Assembly (NCBI GenBank): GCA_001692895.1
Contig: KV748290.1
Location: 62,001-126,000 of the forward strand
Origin: Cenococcum geophilum 1.58
Taxonomy: Eukaryota; Ascomycota; Dothideomycetes; Gloniales; Gloniaceae
Length of the DNA: 64,000 nt
Direction: 5' to 3'
This document shows positions 1 to 10,261 of this stretch, piece by piece; position 1 is the stretch's first letter, and every line of letters starts with the position of its first letter. Under the pieces are notes generated by a model. The model ran no database searches. It saw only the letters and a list, made by a program, of their open reading frames with translations, and was not told the origin of the DNA. Made by a program: the position numbers and the translations under genes.

Positions 1-3000
1 AACTATTAAAGGAAGACAAATTAAGATGTCTTTTAATATCCTACTATTAGAACGGGACAAGGCAGTATTAGGTATGCCTTAGTTATAGGAATATAATCTA
101 AGGATTAATTGGATTATAGGCTAGGTTAATATTAGAGATACTTAATACCGTAAAATGCGATAACAAGCCAAGTTAGTATAGTACTAAGTAGGAGCAACCT
201 ATAAAGAAATAGAAAAAGAACTAAGTTATATACTAAAGAAATACTATAAGTATAGCAAAAAACTATGGTTACCGGAAAGTAAAAAGCTGTTAAAATATAC
301 AGTATAGGACTATAAGATAGAATTAGAACTAAAAACAAGTCCAAAGTTCTTTCCAATCTATAAGCTTACTAAGGAAGAAGGTAGAGCATTAAAAGAGTTT
401 ATTTAGGAAAACCTACAAAAGGGATACATTAGACCATCGCAATTATCAGCGGGTTATCTAGTACTATTTATACTAAAGAAAAATAGCAAACTAAGGCTGT
501 ATGTTAACTATAGATAGTTAAACAGTATTACTAAAAAGGATAGGTATCCTTTACCCTTAATTAGCAAAATCTAAGATAGGATAGATAATGCGTAAATCTT
601 TATAAAGATAGATCTAAGATGGGCGTACTATTAGATTAGAATTAAGGAAGGCGACAAATAAAAGGCAGCCTTTAGGTTAAAGGAAGAACTATATAAACCA
701 TTAGTTATATAATTTGGGCTTATAAATATACTAACAACATTCTAGAAACGTATTAACAATATATTAGGAAAATACTTAAATAAATTTGTTATGGTATATT
801 TTAATAATATTATTATCTACTTAATAACTAAGGAAGAACACAGGGAACACATTAAATAGGTTTTAAAGAGACTATAAGAAGAATAGATGCTAGTAGCAAT
901 TAAGAAATACAAGTTTTTTACCAGAAAGACTAATTTTATTAGATTTATTATTAAACTAAGCTAACTTAGTATAAATCTAAAGAAGATTAAGGCTATAGTG
1001 AATTAGTAGGAACTAGAGAACGTTATATAGTTAAAATTGTTTCTAGGGTTTTGCAATTACTATAGAAGGTTTATAGCGTAGTGGTTAAAGGACATTAAGC
1101 TATTTACGCGGTTAATAAAGAAAGAAGAACTATAGGTATAGGAAAAGGAGTAAAGGGAACTCTTTAGGAAAGTTAAAGAGTTATTTACCTAGGAGCTAGT
1201 TCTTAAAATCTATTAACTAGAACTAGAGACGGTTATAGAAACAGATATATTAGACTATATACTAGGGGCGTACTTTATATAAAGGCATTAAGATAAATGG
1301 CACCTAGTGGCATACTATAGTTGGAAGATAATACTACTAGAGTTAAACTATAACATCTATAATAAGGAGTTATTAGGTATAGTTATAGTATTAAAGAAAT
1401 AAAGGGTATTCTTATAAGGCATAAAGAAACCATTTATAGTTAAGACAGATTATAAAAACCTAATAGGATTCCTAATAATAAAGGAACTTAACTAAAGACA
1501 GGTTAGATAGGTAGAGATACTTACGGAATACTATTTTAAGATTTAGTATACTAAAGGTATAGATAATACGCGGGCAGATACTCTAAGCCATAAAGCTAAA
1601 CTATAAAATAAGAAAAAGCTATTAGGAGCTTTATTGCAAAAAGATATAGACAGATTAATTAGGTATAATTATCTAAAAATTATAGCAACTTAAAAAGATA
1701 ATAAACTAAAGAAAGTCTACAAGATACTAAAAAGCTTTTAGGTATAAAGAATTCTAAAAGCATAGCTAGAAGATCTATAGACAGATATATACAAAAATTA
1801 AAAAGTAAAGTATATCCTAAGAAGTATAGTAGAGTAGTTTATAGAAGACTTTTATAAGGGACTAACTTAAGGACATAATAGGGCTATAGGCTTAGTATTA
1901 AGACTCTAGGAGGAATACATTATTAATGGAATTTAGAGGATAGCTAGAAAAGTTATAAAGGAATGTTTAGATTACTAAAGAAATAAACTAATAAAGCATA
2001 AGCCATATAGAGGGCTATAATCTATTAAAATACTAGAGAGACTATAGGAGGTTATATTATAGGACTTTATTATTAAGTTACCAAAATTAAAAGACCTTAT
2101 TACTGGATAAGATTATAACGCGATCTTAGTGATAGTAAATAAGCTTATAAAGTAGGGATACTTTATAGTATATACAGAAGAAATTTCAGCAGAAGATATC
2201 GCTAGAATCTATATTAAAGAAGTGTTTATAAGATATAGAGTATTAAGTAAGATTATATTAGATAGAGATTTAAGATTTATAGTAGTATTCTAGGAAGTAT
2301 TCTTAGCGAAGTAAGGAGTTTAAGCAGCAACTTCTACTATATATTATTTATAAACAGACGGTTAAATGGAAAGATTAAACTAGACACTAGAATAATATCT
2401 AAGGTATTATATTAATTATATACAGAATAATTAGGTATCGCTATTACTAGTTATATAGTTTATATATAATGTAACACCTTAAGAAGGAATAGGTATATTA
2501 CTATTTAAGGCAAATTATAGATATAAGCTAAGAACATCATTATTACTATAGTAAGTAAAGAAAATAAGTAGTATAGCTAAAGAAAGAATAAAGGATTTAA
2601 TAAATCTTTATATAGACCTTATAGAGATAGCTAAGGTAGTATAGTAAAGAATAAAAAGGTACTATAATGCTAAGAGATCTAAGGGACTAGATCTTAAGGA
2701 GGGAGATAAAGTGTAGCTACTATATAAAAATTTCAAGAGTTAATGACTAAGTAAGAAATTAGACTATGTTAGACTAGGACCTTTTAAAATTACATAAAGG
2801 ATTTCACTGGTTATGTTTAAGTTAAACCTACTAGCCAAAATAAAGATCTACCCTATATAGTATATCGCAATGCTAAAGCCAGTATATAGGAATATTAAGC
2901 TACTGGTTTATAAAGCAGACACGTATAGAGGATAAGAAGAAGACAAATAGTAAGTTTTAAAGATCGTTAATTATAAGGATATTGACGACGAAATATAGTA

Positions 3001-4247
3001 TGAGGTTAAGTAGATAGGCTATACTAAGACTACCTAGGAGCTACTAGAGAATTTAAAAAACGCTATAGGAAAGGTATAAGAGTATCGGAAGAGATTAGGT
3101 CAGGTAGTATTAATAAAAAAGGATCGCTAAAGAATAAGTTACCTAAGGGGGACCTAAGAAGAGTAGTTGCCGAACTACTTAGATCTGTTTCCTTCTTTAT
3201 TAGAGGAGAATCCGTTCTTTTATTATCTAGTTCTTGTAGACCTTATTTTATAAGTTTCTACTTCTTAAAACAAACCTTCTTATGAACCTTCTTAAGACGA
3301 AGTAAACGAGCAGACGCCGCAATTTGAGCATTTAGGGCCTTCTATTCCGCGTCACGAGAACGTTCTAACTTAGTAAGGGCTTGTGATAGTTTACTATTAA
3401 GCCGCGTAGTAGCAGATTAAACACGAGACCCTAAGACAAATTAATTAAGGAACTAGACGACTATTAAGAGTAATAGGTTATGTATATTTAGTATTAGAAG
3501 TAGAGCGAACGTTATAGGACGAATAAATATTCGCTTTAGTATACTTTAAGCAAGAGGACAGTTATTACAAAGATGGGTTCGCCAACGTAATATAAACTAA
3601 CCCCTCTTTCAAACAACAAGAATATAGAGACGGTATAATCTTACTAAGAGACAATATTGTAGTAATAGTGCGAGCACGACGTTGGGCGTGTAAAGAAGAA
3701 ATTGCTTTAGGTATAATAAGCAATAATATTAACTAAATTAATTAAATGGATATTACACCTCTAGTAAATAACTTAGAGATATTTTAAATCTTTAAGGACG
3801 AAGATAAAGAGGAGAGAGATGGTATTATGGACGCTTTAAGTACAATATTATAACTACTTAAAGAAGAGACGGAAGAAGCTAGTTAGTTAATTTAGGCATA
3901 GTCTAAGATAGAGCCGATAGAACTATATAATAAGGAATAGTAACTAAGGTTATATAATGTGCTATATATTAAATAAGAGGAATAAAAGGAACTTATATAC
4001 CTTATATATAAGACGTATATTATATATAAAAAGGATTTCATAGGAGTATAGTCGTGTATTTAAGGACCCTTAGTCCCTATCTAGATAGTTCCTTCTTTAT
4101 AGTAATTCTTAGAATATAATTAGAGTTAATCTATTAGGCAACCACTCCACTAGTTGTTATTACGTTGTTGACTTTTATACTTACATTTCCTACACACCTA
4201 GCCCAATAACGAGCCTATCGTAGTTCTTGCTACAAGGTTCCGTTATA
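1..4247 (+). mobile_element. Ty3/Gypsy chromovirus-type LTR element, family A copy 1 (3' part)
   Basis: This is the 3' part of an LTR retrotransposon, cut by the window start. It lines up almost base for base with 38095-42339 of the full-length copy, so the window opens just after the protease. In order I can recognise reverse transcriptase (about 340-970), RNase H (about 1240-1570), integrase (about 1850-2710) and a chromodomain-like segment (about 2940-3100), then roughly 0.6 kb of further sequence before the 3' LTR. It is a fossil: the frames are broken many times, in the pattern of RIP. It sits inside the older minus-strand Gypsy relic that resumes at 4248. Family identity is firm; domain limits are by eye. 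Confidence 0.9.
3823..4247 (+). repeat. 3' LTR of Gypsy family A copy 1
   Basis: A 425-bp long terminal repeat with the same length and sequence order as the LTR pair at 34389-34813 and 41915-42339. It starts with TG (mutated to TA here) before the TTAYGGACGCTTTAAG motif and ends in a mutated ...GTTACA. Differences from the other copies are mostly C/T and G/A. Confidence 0.92.
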
Positions 4248-5210
4248 TCTGTCCCGCTTCTATATATAGAGTCCTTTTTAAACATAGCGCTTTAGGAGAG
4301 TATCTTTATTAGTATAGAGTTCTTTTTAGCTTCGCGGTAAGCGTCCTCTTAGGTAAAGGCTAGGTTACAGGCCCGGATATCCTACTAATAGGTAGGGTTA
4401 CCCCTTATAGCTAGTGTCTTATGGTCGGTTTGGATCTCCCTAATAAAGGAAAGCAATCTCAGTCTATCCTCCAGCTAGACAAACCGTCTTTTTTGTATAT
4501 TTAACTAAATATTAAAATAGGACATCTATTTTCGTCTAAGGATTATATTGTAGGACCCTAGGTCTAGGATGTAAAAGGGGATACCGTATTAGCGTCGTCC
4601 GTTAAGAGCAATATATAACTTTAAGACATAGGTAATGGGCCAACTGGCTTAGCCGTTGTAGCCCTTTACCTAGATAGGCTTCTCTAGTTAAATAGCTTCT
4701 GTATTTAAAAACTTGGCAATATTATTTATATAGGCAGTATTTATAAAGGCGAAGCTATTTGCTCTAGTATTAATAAGGGCGGTTATATTAACTCTATATC
4801 TATTTTAAGATACTATATATAGAACTATAAAATGCTTTCTACCTATTAACTAACTAAGATTAATCTCTTTGAGATTAATAGGGTACCCTAGAGGGGAGTC
4901 TTTCCCTAAAGTTCTTCTTTTCCTAACTTATTAGATGTTTCTCCTTCCTCTATCTCCTTAATATCGCTTATATCCTTTAGCTCCGGGCAGGATAAGGTAA
5001 AGTAACCTTACTTATCGCAGTTAAAGTATATGGCCGAGGTAGGGTTAATTAGAGTATTATGGCGAATACTAGTTAATGGCGTAGTACATAGCTAGTCGGG
5101 CAAGGCTCGCTAGTACGTAGTTATAACTGCCTTTAGTATAAGAGTAGTTATAACTTATCTTCCTACTTTAGCTCCTATAGGTATAGCTAGCAAGTTCTAA
5201 TTGTTATGGA

Positions 5211-5412
5211 CATCAGGAAATTTTTTTTCGGGCTCGTTGTTGCAGTTTGCGGCAATTTGCGGCAAACTGTACGGTCGCGGCAGTCGTATATAGTCTTATG
5301 CGGTTTGCGCATTTTGCGGCAAACTGCACAGAGCCTGCGTATTTTATAGCAACTTACAGCAAACTGCACAGAGCCTGCGCATTTTACAGCAACTCGCAGT
5401 AAACGCGCAGAG
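5211..5412. repeat. Left TIR and sub-terminal repeats of the 2.2 kb element
   Basis: After the terminal inverted repeat come several copies of a motif around GCGGCAAACTGCACAGAGCCTGCGCATTTT, at about 30-60 bp intervals and with decreasing similarity. The right end (7260-7385) carries related GCGGCAATTTGCGGCGATTT motifs in inverted orientation. Sub-terminal repeats like these often bind transposase in DNA transposons; that role is inference here. Confidence 0.6.
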
Positions 5413-5530
5413 CCTATATATTTTACACGTTTTATATATTTTATATATTTTATATATTTTATACATTTTGCATATTTTATACATTTTATATTTTGTATAT
5501 TTTATATTCCTATATAACTATATAAAATAT
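5413..5530. repeat. AT-rich simple repeat (TTTTATATAT type)
   Basis: Low-complexity run of TTTTATATATTTTATACATTTTGC-like units of about 10 bp inside the TIR element. No coding potential. Confidence 0.75.
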
Positions 5531-5564
5531 AGAGCTATTTATTAAGCAATTAAGATAAGGGGGA

Positions 5565-5660
5565 TACCCTTTATAAAGGCTCCAAATCATTAATTAGCGG
5601 TATTCCTAACGATCTGCTGGCTGTGTACCGATTTCCTAACTAGGCCTAGTGCCTGCCTGC
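5565..5660. repeat. Segment shared with 30385-30475 (inverted)
   Basis: The stretch running from AAAGGCTCCAAATCATTAATTAGCGG through GCCTAGTGCCTGCCTGC matches the reverse complement of 30385-30475, down to the same junction GGCCTAGTGCCTGC entering a CTGC-type repeat. The copy here shows more C-to-T and G-to-A changes, so the 30 kb copy is nearer the original. Confidence 0.7.
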
Positions 5661-5890
5661 CTGCCTGCCTACCTATCTGTCTGTCTGTCTGTACCTGCCT
5701 ATGCCTACCTGCCTATCCTACTGTCTATGCCCTACTATCTGTGCCTACCTGTCTGTGCCTACTGTCTGTGCCTACCTGTCTATACCTACCTATCTATGCT
5801 ACCTGTCTATGCCTACCTATCTATACCTACCGTCTGTGCCTACCGTCTGTGCCTCTATCTGTGCTACTGTCTATGCTACCTATCTGTAAT
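5651..5890. repeat. CCTG/CTGT/CTAT degenerate tetranucleotide minisatellite
   Basis: Starts as perfect (CCTG)n, shifts to (CTGT)n and then to a longer degenerate unit of the form CCTACCTGTCTATG. It yields small spurious reading frames rich in Y, L, C and P in all three frames, which I do not count as genes. Confidence 0.85.
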
Positions 5891-6199
5891 TTGGGGAAAG
5901 GTCGCCCGATCGAAGGCTCCGCCTAATTTAATTGATCGATTAATCGTATTAATTCGAATCGTTCTCTACGGCCGTTCGCTGGCTGTATATTCGAACGGTG
6001 GTCGTCTGGCTCTGGCGACGGTCGACGGTCGTCTGGTTCTGGCGACGGTCCTCAGCTGGCTGCCGTTCTGGTGCCTCCCTAGGTAGGGAGGATGTAAGGG
6101 AAGAAGGGTAAAAAATAAGGTGGCTACCTAGGTATATAGATAAGGGGTACACTTGGCAGAGGCACGTGTAGAGGCTATCGGGAATATAGCGGGGACCCG

Positions 6200-7215
6200 A
6201 TGCAGAGCTTCGTGTAGAGCCTCCGTATGTAGAGCTTCGCGCAAAGCCTCGTGCAGAGCCCTCTGTACGTAGAGCTTCGTGTAGAGCTTGTGTAGAGCTT
6301 CGTGCAGAGCTTCGTGTAGAGCCTCATGCAGAGCCTTGTGCCAAAGCTTCGTGTAGAGCTTCGTGTAGAGCCTCGCGCAAAGCTTCGTGCAGAGCTTTGT
6401 GTAGAGCTTCGTGTAGAGCTTCGTGCAGAGCTTCGTGTAGAGCTTCGTGCAGAGCCTCGTGTAGAGCTTCGTGCAGAGCCTCGTACAGAGCCTCTTGTAC
6501 GCAGAGCTTCGTATAGAGCCTCGTGTAGAGCCTCGTGCAAAGCTTTTGTGCAGAGCTTCGTGTAGAGCTTCGTGCAGAGCTTCGTGTAGAGCTTCGTGCA
6601 AGAGCTTCGTGTAGAGCTTCGTGTAGAGCTTCGTGTAGAGCTTCGTGCAGAGCCTCGTGTAGAGCTTCGTGCAGAGCCTCGTACAGAGCCTCTATACGCA
6701 GAGCTTCGTATAGAGCTTCGTGCAGAGCTTCGTGCAGAGCTTCGTGTAGAGCCTCATGCAGAGCCTTGTGCAAAGGCTTCGTGTAGAGCTTCGTGTAGAG
6801 CCTCGCGCAAAGCTTCGTGCAGAGCTTTGTGTAGAGCTTCGTGTAGAGCTTCGTGTAGAGCTTTATGCAAAGCTTCGTGCAGAGCTTCGTGTAGAGCTTC
6901 GTGCAGAGCCTCGTGTAGAGCTTCGTGCAGAGCCTCGTACAGAGCCTCTATACGCAGAGCTTCGTATAGAGCTTCGTGCAGAGCTTCGTGCAGAGCTTCT
7001 CGTGTAGAGCTTTGGTGCAGAGCCTCGTGCAGAGCTTCGTGCAGAGCTTCGTGCAGAGCTTCGTGTAGAGCTTTGTCAGAGCTTCGTGCAGAGCTTCGTG
7101 CAGAGCTTCGTGTAGAGCTTTGTGCAGAGCCTCGTGCAGAGCTTCGTGCAGAGCTTCGTGTAGAGCTTTGTGCAGAGCTTCGTGCAGAGCTTTGTGTAGA
7201 GCTTCGTATAGAGCT
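6200..7215. repeat. 1 kb minisatellite of 12-bp units (GAGCTTCGTGYA)
   Basis: About 85 tandem copies of a 12-bp unit, GAGCTTCGTGTA or GAGCTTCGTGCA, with variants (GAGCCTCGTGCA, GAGCTTTGTGTA). Because 12 is a multiple of three, frames stay open on both strands and encode tetrapeptide repeats such as ELRV, SCRA or LHEA. A higher-order repeat of roughly 430-440 bp is visible: the CCTCATGCAGAGCCTTGTG and CCTCGCGCAAAGCTTCG variants occur near 6325/6373 and again near 6750/6805. The array retains CpG and TpG and is less RIP-mutated than the flanks. I read it as non-coding satellite DNA. Confidence 0.92.
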
Positions 7216-8507
7216 TTATAGTATTTTTGTTGCGTTTTTATTGCAGCCGAAAATTAGGGTCTACTTAAGTCGCAATTTGCGGCGATTTACATGGGTAGCC
7301 TATGTATTTGTAGCAAATCGCCGCAAGTTGCCGCAAATCGCTAAAATCGCGACTTACGCAGGTTTTGCAGACCCCGATTTTCGCTTGCGACAACGTGCCC
7401 AAAAAAAAAATTCCTGATGGAGTCGCTTCTATTAATTAAGGCAGGCGTTGATCTGCTTTAGTTCTAAGTCTAATAATAGGCAATAAGCTACAAGTTTTTC
7501 ATAGGTTGGTAGGTTATTTAAGGTTATAGCGATTTTTTCTTATAGCCAGATTATTAGCTTATCGTATAGGTCTAATCGGTAGTTCTTAAAGGGAACCTAG
7601 CCTTTTCCTATAAGGTATAGGAATTAAGTCTAAAATTTAGTAAAGGGTTAGTTCGGTTTTATTATTAGGTAATTATAGTTATAACGGGCATCCTATACTT
7701 TATTTAGGTTAACATAGATAGCCGCTAAGTGCTATATTATCTTATTAACAGATATAAATCGGATAGGGGAGTCGTCCTTAAACTTGGCTTAAAGGTGCCG
7801 TTGGGCGTCCCCAGTGGTTTAACCAAAGAGGTAGAGCATTTTAGCTTCTTTAGAAAGGAAATAGTTGTAGTTAACACGGAGCTTTCCTTATACTTAAATC
7901 CTCCAATTCTTAAAGGTAAGGTTTATCCCGTTAAACAGTGGTAGGGGGTTAGGGAGCTTAACGGACTTTAATTGCTTTATTATTATATCTATACTCCCTA
8001 GTATATTATATTTAGTAGAGTAAACAGGTTAGCTAGGGCTTTAAAAAAGGGAAGCTAGGCTATTTTATAGGGCCGCAAGGCTTTCTAGGATCTCTTATAG
8101 GGTCTCTTATATATTTCTCACTTTAAGACAATTGGCTTCCTGGCTAGCTATAAGGGCGCGAATCTGCTCGTATATGTCTATAATATTATTATTATCTTCA
8201 ATTTCTAATCCTAATTGGATCTTAGGTTCCTCTTAGGTAAAGGTAGCTCTCTTAGATGAGCTTACTTTAGGTGCTATTATTAGCTTCCTAAGGTTCGTTG
8301 GTATTATATACTTTAGTTTTAATTCTAGGGGTACAGGTCCAGTCCTATCTGGCTTATAAAGTGGAATATTATTTAGGCCTTCCCAGGCAATATAGAGTTG
8401 TTTTAGTGTCTAAGTATAGCGCATTAATGCGTCATTGCAGACGAAGTTTCTTTAGGGTGGGATATTATTGAGGCCTTCCCAGGCAAGGTAGGGAGAGCTT
8501 AGTATAA

Positions 8508-8718
8508 TGTCACGGCTTAAATAAATGCCTCTAAACCAAAGCTTAAACAAATACTATATTACGAAGATACTAAGCTAAAGAGAAGGAAAAGGGGTTACTA
8601 GGACCGATATAAACAAATATATAGGGTAAGCCGCTAAGGCGCTAGCTTTAGGCGGGCCAATCGCAGGTCGGCAGAATATGGCAGAATTTGGCAGGTAACG
8701 TGCGATAGCGCCGTTATA
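8508..8718 (-). repeat. Probable 5' LTR of Gypsy family F
   Basis: Begins TGTCACGGC and ends GCCGTTATA on the + strand, nearly inverted termini, next to the gag end of the Gypsy F relic. The internal motif GCCGCTAAGGCGCTAG recurs in the Gypsy E LTR at 13821-14016, linking the two families. The right boundary is less certain than the left. Confidence 0.5.
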
Positions 8719-9221
8719 TATTGGAGAGGTAGGTATAGATAGGGAGGCCCTTATATATAAATGCAATTCTGATTTAGAGCCGTAGGTCTTTAAATATAAC
8801 TGTAAGTAACCTATATTACTCGTATAAGGCAGAGAGCTAATTAATACTAGCTTTGTAAGGCTTGTACGGCGACTCTACGTCATCCAGTAGGCCCTCGCCC
8901 CTTTACTGAATGTTGGAGTCTCCTAGGGTTCTGTGGTGGGTGCTGTGGAAATTATAAGTGGCGGGATTATAGAGCTTAATATTCGTCGTATAATATAAAT
9001 TCTTAGCCTATAGTGGCGGCAGCGGGAGCATTAAAGGGTAAGGGTCGGATTATAGAACTAGAGGATAATAAGGAGTAGAAAAAAGTTACTGAATTTAAAC
9101 TACTGGGTCTCCTCTCTTTTTTCCTATTTTTATTTTATTTTATAGTATTTTATATAAAGAGAAGTATAAATAAAAAGGTAGAAAGAAGATATTTATTTAG
9201 TAGGAAGGCTAAAGGTATTTG
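8719..9221. other. Unassigned stretch
   Basis: No gene or recognised repeat. It has a somewhat higher G+C content (8850-9070, with CGTCATCCAGTAGGCCCTCGCC and CAGTGGCGGCAGCGGG-like stretches) than the surrounding RIP-mutated DNA. It may contain the outer part of the Gypsy F LTR or an older insertion. Confidence 0.4.
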
Positions 9222-9415
9222 CTAAGGCTCTGTACAAAGCTCTATACGAAGCTCTATATAAAGCTCTATATACAGAGGCTCTGCACGACGGCTCTGCGTA
9301 CGACGGTTCTATATACGACGGCTCTACTACGGAGGCTCTATATAAAAGCTTTGCGCAAAGCTTCGTGCAGAGCTTCGTACACGGCTCCCCCTAAGCCTTA
9401 TTCTGCAGAGCTCTT
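9222..9415. repeat. Degenerate 12-bp array related to the 6.2-7.2 kb minisatellite
   Basis: Tandem units such as AAGCTCTGTACA, AAGCTCTATACG and GGCTCTGCGTACGAC end in AAGCTTCGTGCAGAGCTTCG, which is the same unit as the 6.2-7.2 kb array in either orientation. It looks like a mutated, shorter relative lying outside the TIR element. Confidence 0.7.
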
Positions 9416-9731
9416 ATAAGCTTTATATCTATATAATATTACTTATCCTTAGGATATTTAGATAAAAGTGGTACCATTTTAAAGCGCTTTATAATCTCTA
9501 TAAATCTATATTAATAGAAAATTTATTTATTTAATATTAGGGGTTATATCGCAGGTATGGGTATATTGGGGGGGTTTTACTAAGACTATCCGGAGACTAT
9601 CCGGATAGTCTCCGGATACTATTAGCTGATAGGTCTATTATCCGAGAGGGCTATCTAGCCTATCCTCCGCAACTCTGATTAAAACAACGCGTATATCTAT
9701 ACAGAATTTAATTATAAATTATACCACCACC
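9416..9731. other. Unassigned AT-rich stretch with palindrome
   Basis: No gene. It contains a G-run (ATATTGGGGGGG near 9564) resembling a polypurine tract, followed by a perfect palindrome at 9587-9618. It may be the leftover end of an element upstream of the piggyBac-like fragment. Confidence 0.35.
9587..9618. repeat. Perfect 32-bp palindrome
   Basis: TATCCGGAGACTATCC is followed directly by its exact reverse complement, with no spacer. Flanking bases do not extend the symmetry. Function unknown; it is unusually clean in a tract where most sequence is mutated. Confidence 0.9.
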
Positions 9732-10261
9732 ATGCCTTCTAATTGTACTAGAATTAATGCGGACTTTGTTTAGAAGACTTAATATAACGTTCCTCCAAAT
9801 CGAATTATAAAAAAACCCTGCCCTAAGCCCTAGCCGTTGCCCAAATTCGAACCTCTCTATATTGATAATTGGGACGACTATGGCTCTCTAAACCTACCCT
9901 CCAACGTTAATACACGCGATCCTTTTAAGTTATTTAGTCTGTTCTTTGCAGATAAGATTAAAGATAAGCCTATAGAGTGGATAAATAAGTATAAGGAGTT
10001 GTACCCGCTAGATAAAGGAAAAGGAACGCCTATATGTATGGTAGCTAACATACAAGCAAGAACTCTGGACGTACTTTGCAGTGCTAATTTATATGGGTAT
10101 TACTATAGAATCGTGCATTGAGGACTACTGGAAGAGTTTGGATACATTAGCGATAAAATTAAAAGCTTCGTATTTCTGAGAACGGCTGCTTAATTTAGCT
10201 GATTTGATTAGTGGGCTCTTATCGATACCGTAAGGCCTAATTTTGCCGTGTTAAGGGATAG
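9732..10261 (+). pseudogene. piggyBac-like transposase fragment with element end
   Basis: An ATG at 9732 opens a frame that continues, past three in-frame TAG/TAA codons, into an open stretch from 9837 to 10121. Its residues DPFKLFSLFFADKI and EWINKYKELYP match the start of the DDE_Tnp_1_7 (piggyBac-derived) transposase domain, as I recall the family. At about 10110 the reading shifts frame into an IEDYW motif, also typical of this family. Only about 140-150 residues of an expected 500 or more remain; the catalytic aspartates are missing. The tail, 10151-10261, matches 29801-29908 and ends in a TTAA-containing terminal motif. It abuts the truncated Gypsy E. Little RIP is visible, consistent with low copy number. 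It is a dead fragment. Confidence 0.65.
10151..10261. repeat. piggyBac-like terminal sequence, copy 1
   Basis: About 110 bp shared with 29801-29908: CTTCGTATTTCTGAGAACGG, then CTCTTATCGATACCGTA, ending in GTGTTAAGGGATAG. TTAA is the target site of piggyBac transposons, and the TTAA here lies 7 bp from the shared end. The same terminal motif bounds the element at 21064-21371. Confidence 0.6.

Larger units (their letters stand above)
5211..7419. mobile_element. 2.2 kb TIR element carrying minisatellites, non-autonomous
   Basis: The ends are inverted repeats of about 34 bp: left 5211-5244 begins CATCAGGAAATTTTTTTT, and right 7386-7419 reads ...AAAAAATTCCTGATG, with matching GGGC[A/T]CGTTGT[C/T]GCA further in. 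Gypsy F gag sequence continues on both sides, so this is an insertion. No target duplication longer than GA is evident. Inside are, in order, G+C-containing sub-terminal repeats (GCGGCAAACTGC type), an AT-rich stretch, a CCTG/CTGT-type array, a short unique middle and a 1 kb array of 12-bp units. No transposase is visible, so it is non-autonomous. The superfamily is not identified. Confidence 0.7.
4248..8718 (-). mobile_element. Ty3/Gypsy relic, family F (gag and protease), interrupted
   Basis: Minus-strand Gypsy remnant. Read leftward from 8718 it shows a likely 5' LTR (8508-8718), a gag core (about 7440-8400), then, across the TIR element that splits it (5211-7419), a CCHC zinc knuckle (about 4990-5045) and an aspartic protease with a D-S-G-A type active-site motif near 4740-4760. 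It ends abruptly at 4247, where Gypsy A is inserted; its reverse transcriptase would lie outside the window. A related but separate piece is at 14017-15152. It is a broken, strongly RIP-mutated fossil, older than both elements inserted in it. Confidence 0.75.

Noticed and set aside
132-356. Minus-strand open frame of 74 codons, repeated at 38260-38448
   Set aside because: It lies antisense to the Gypsy A pol between protease and reverse transcriptase, in both copies. It reflects AT-rich composition, not a gene.
6596-7417. 273-codon open frame of tetrapeptide repeats
   Set aside because: It is fully explained by the 12-bp satellite; other phases and the other strand are open too, and there is no unique protein sequence apart from the short tail in the right TIR region.
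7729-7944. 71-codon open frame on the + strand
   Set aside because: Antisense to the Gypsy F gag; no independent evidence.
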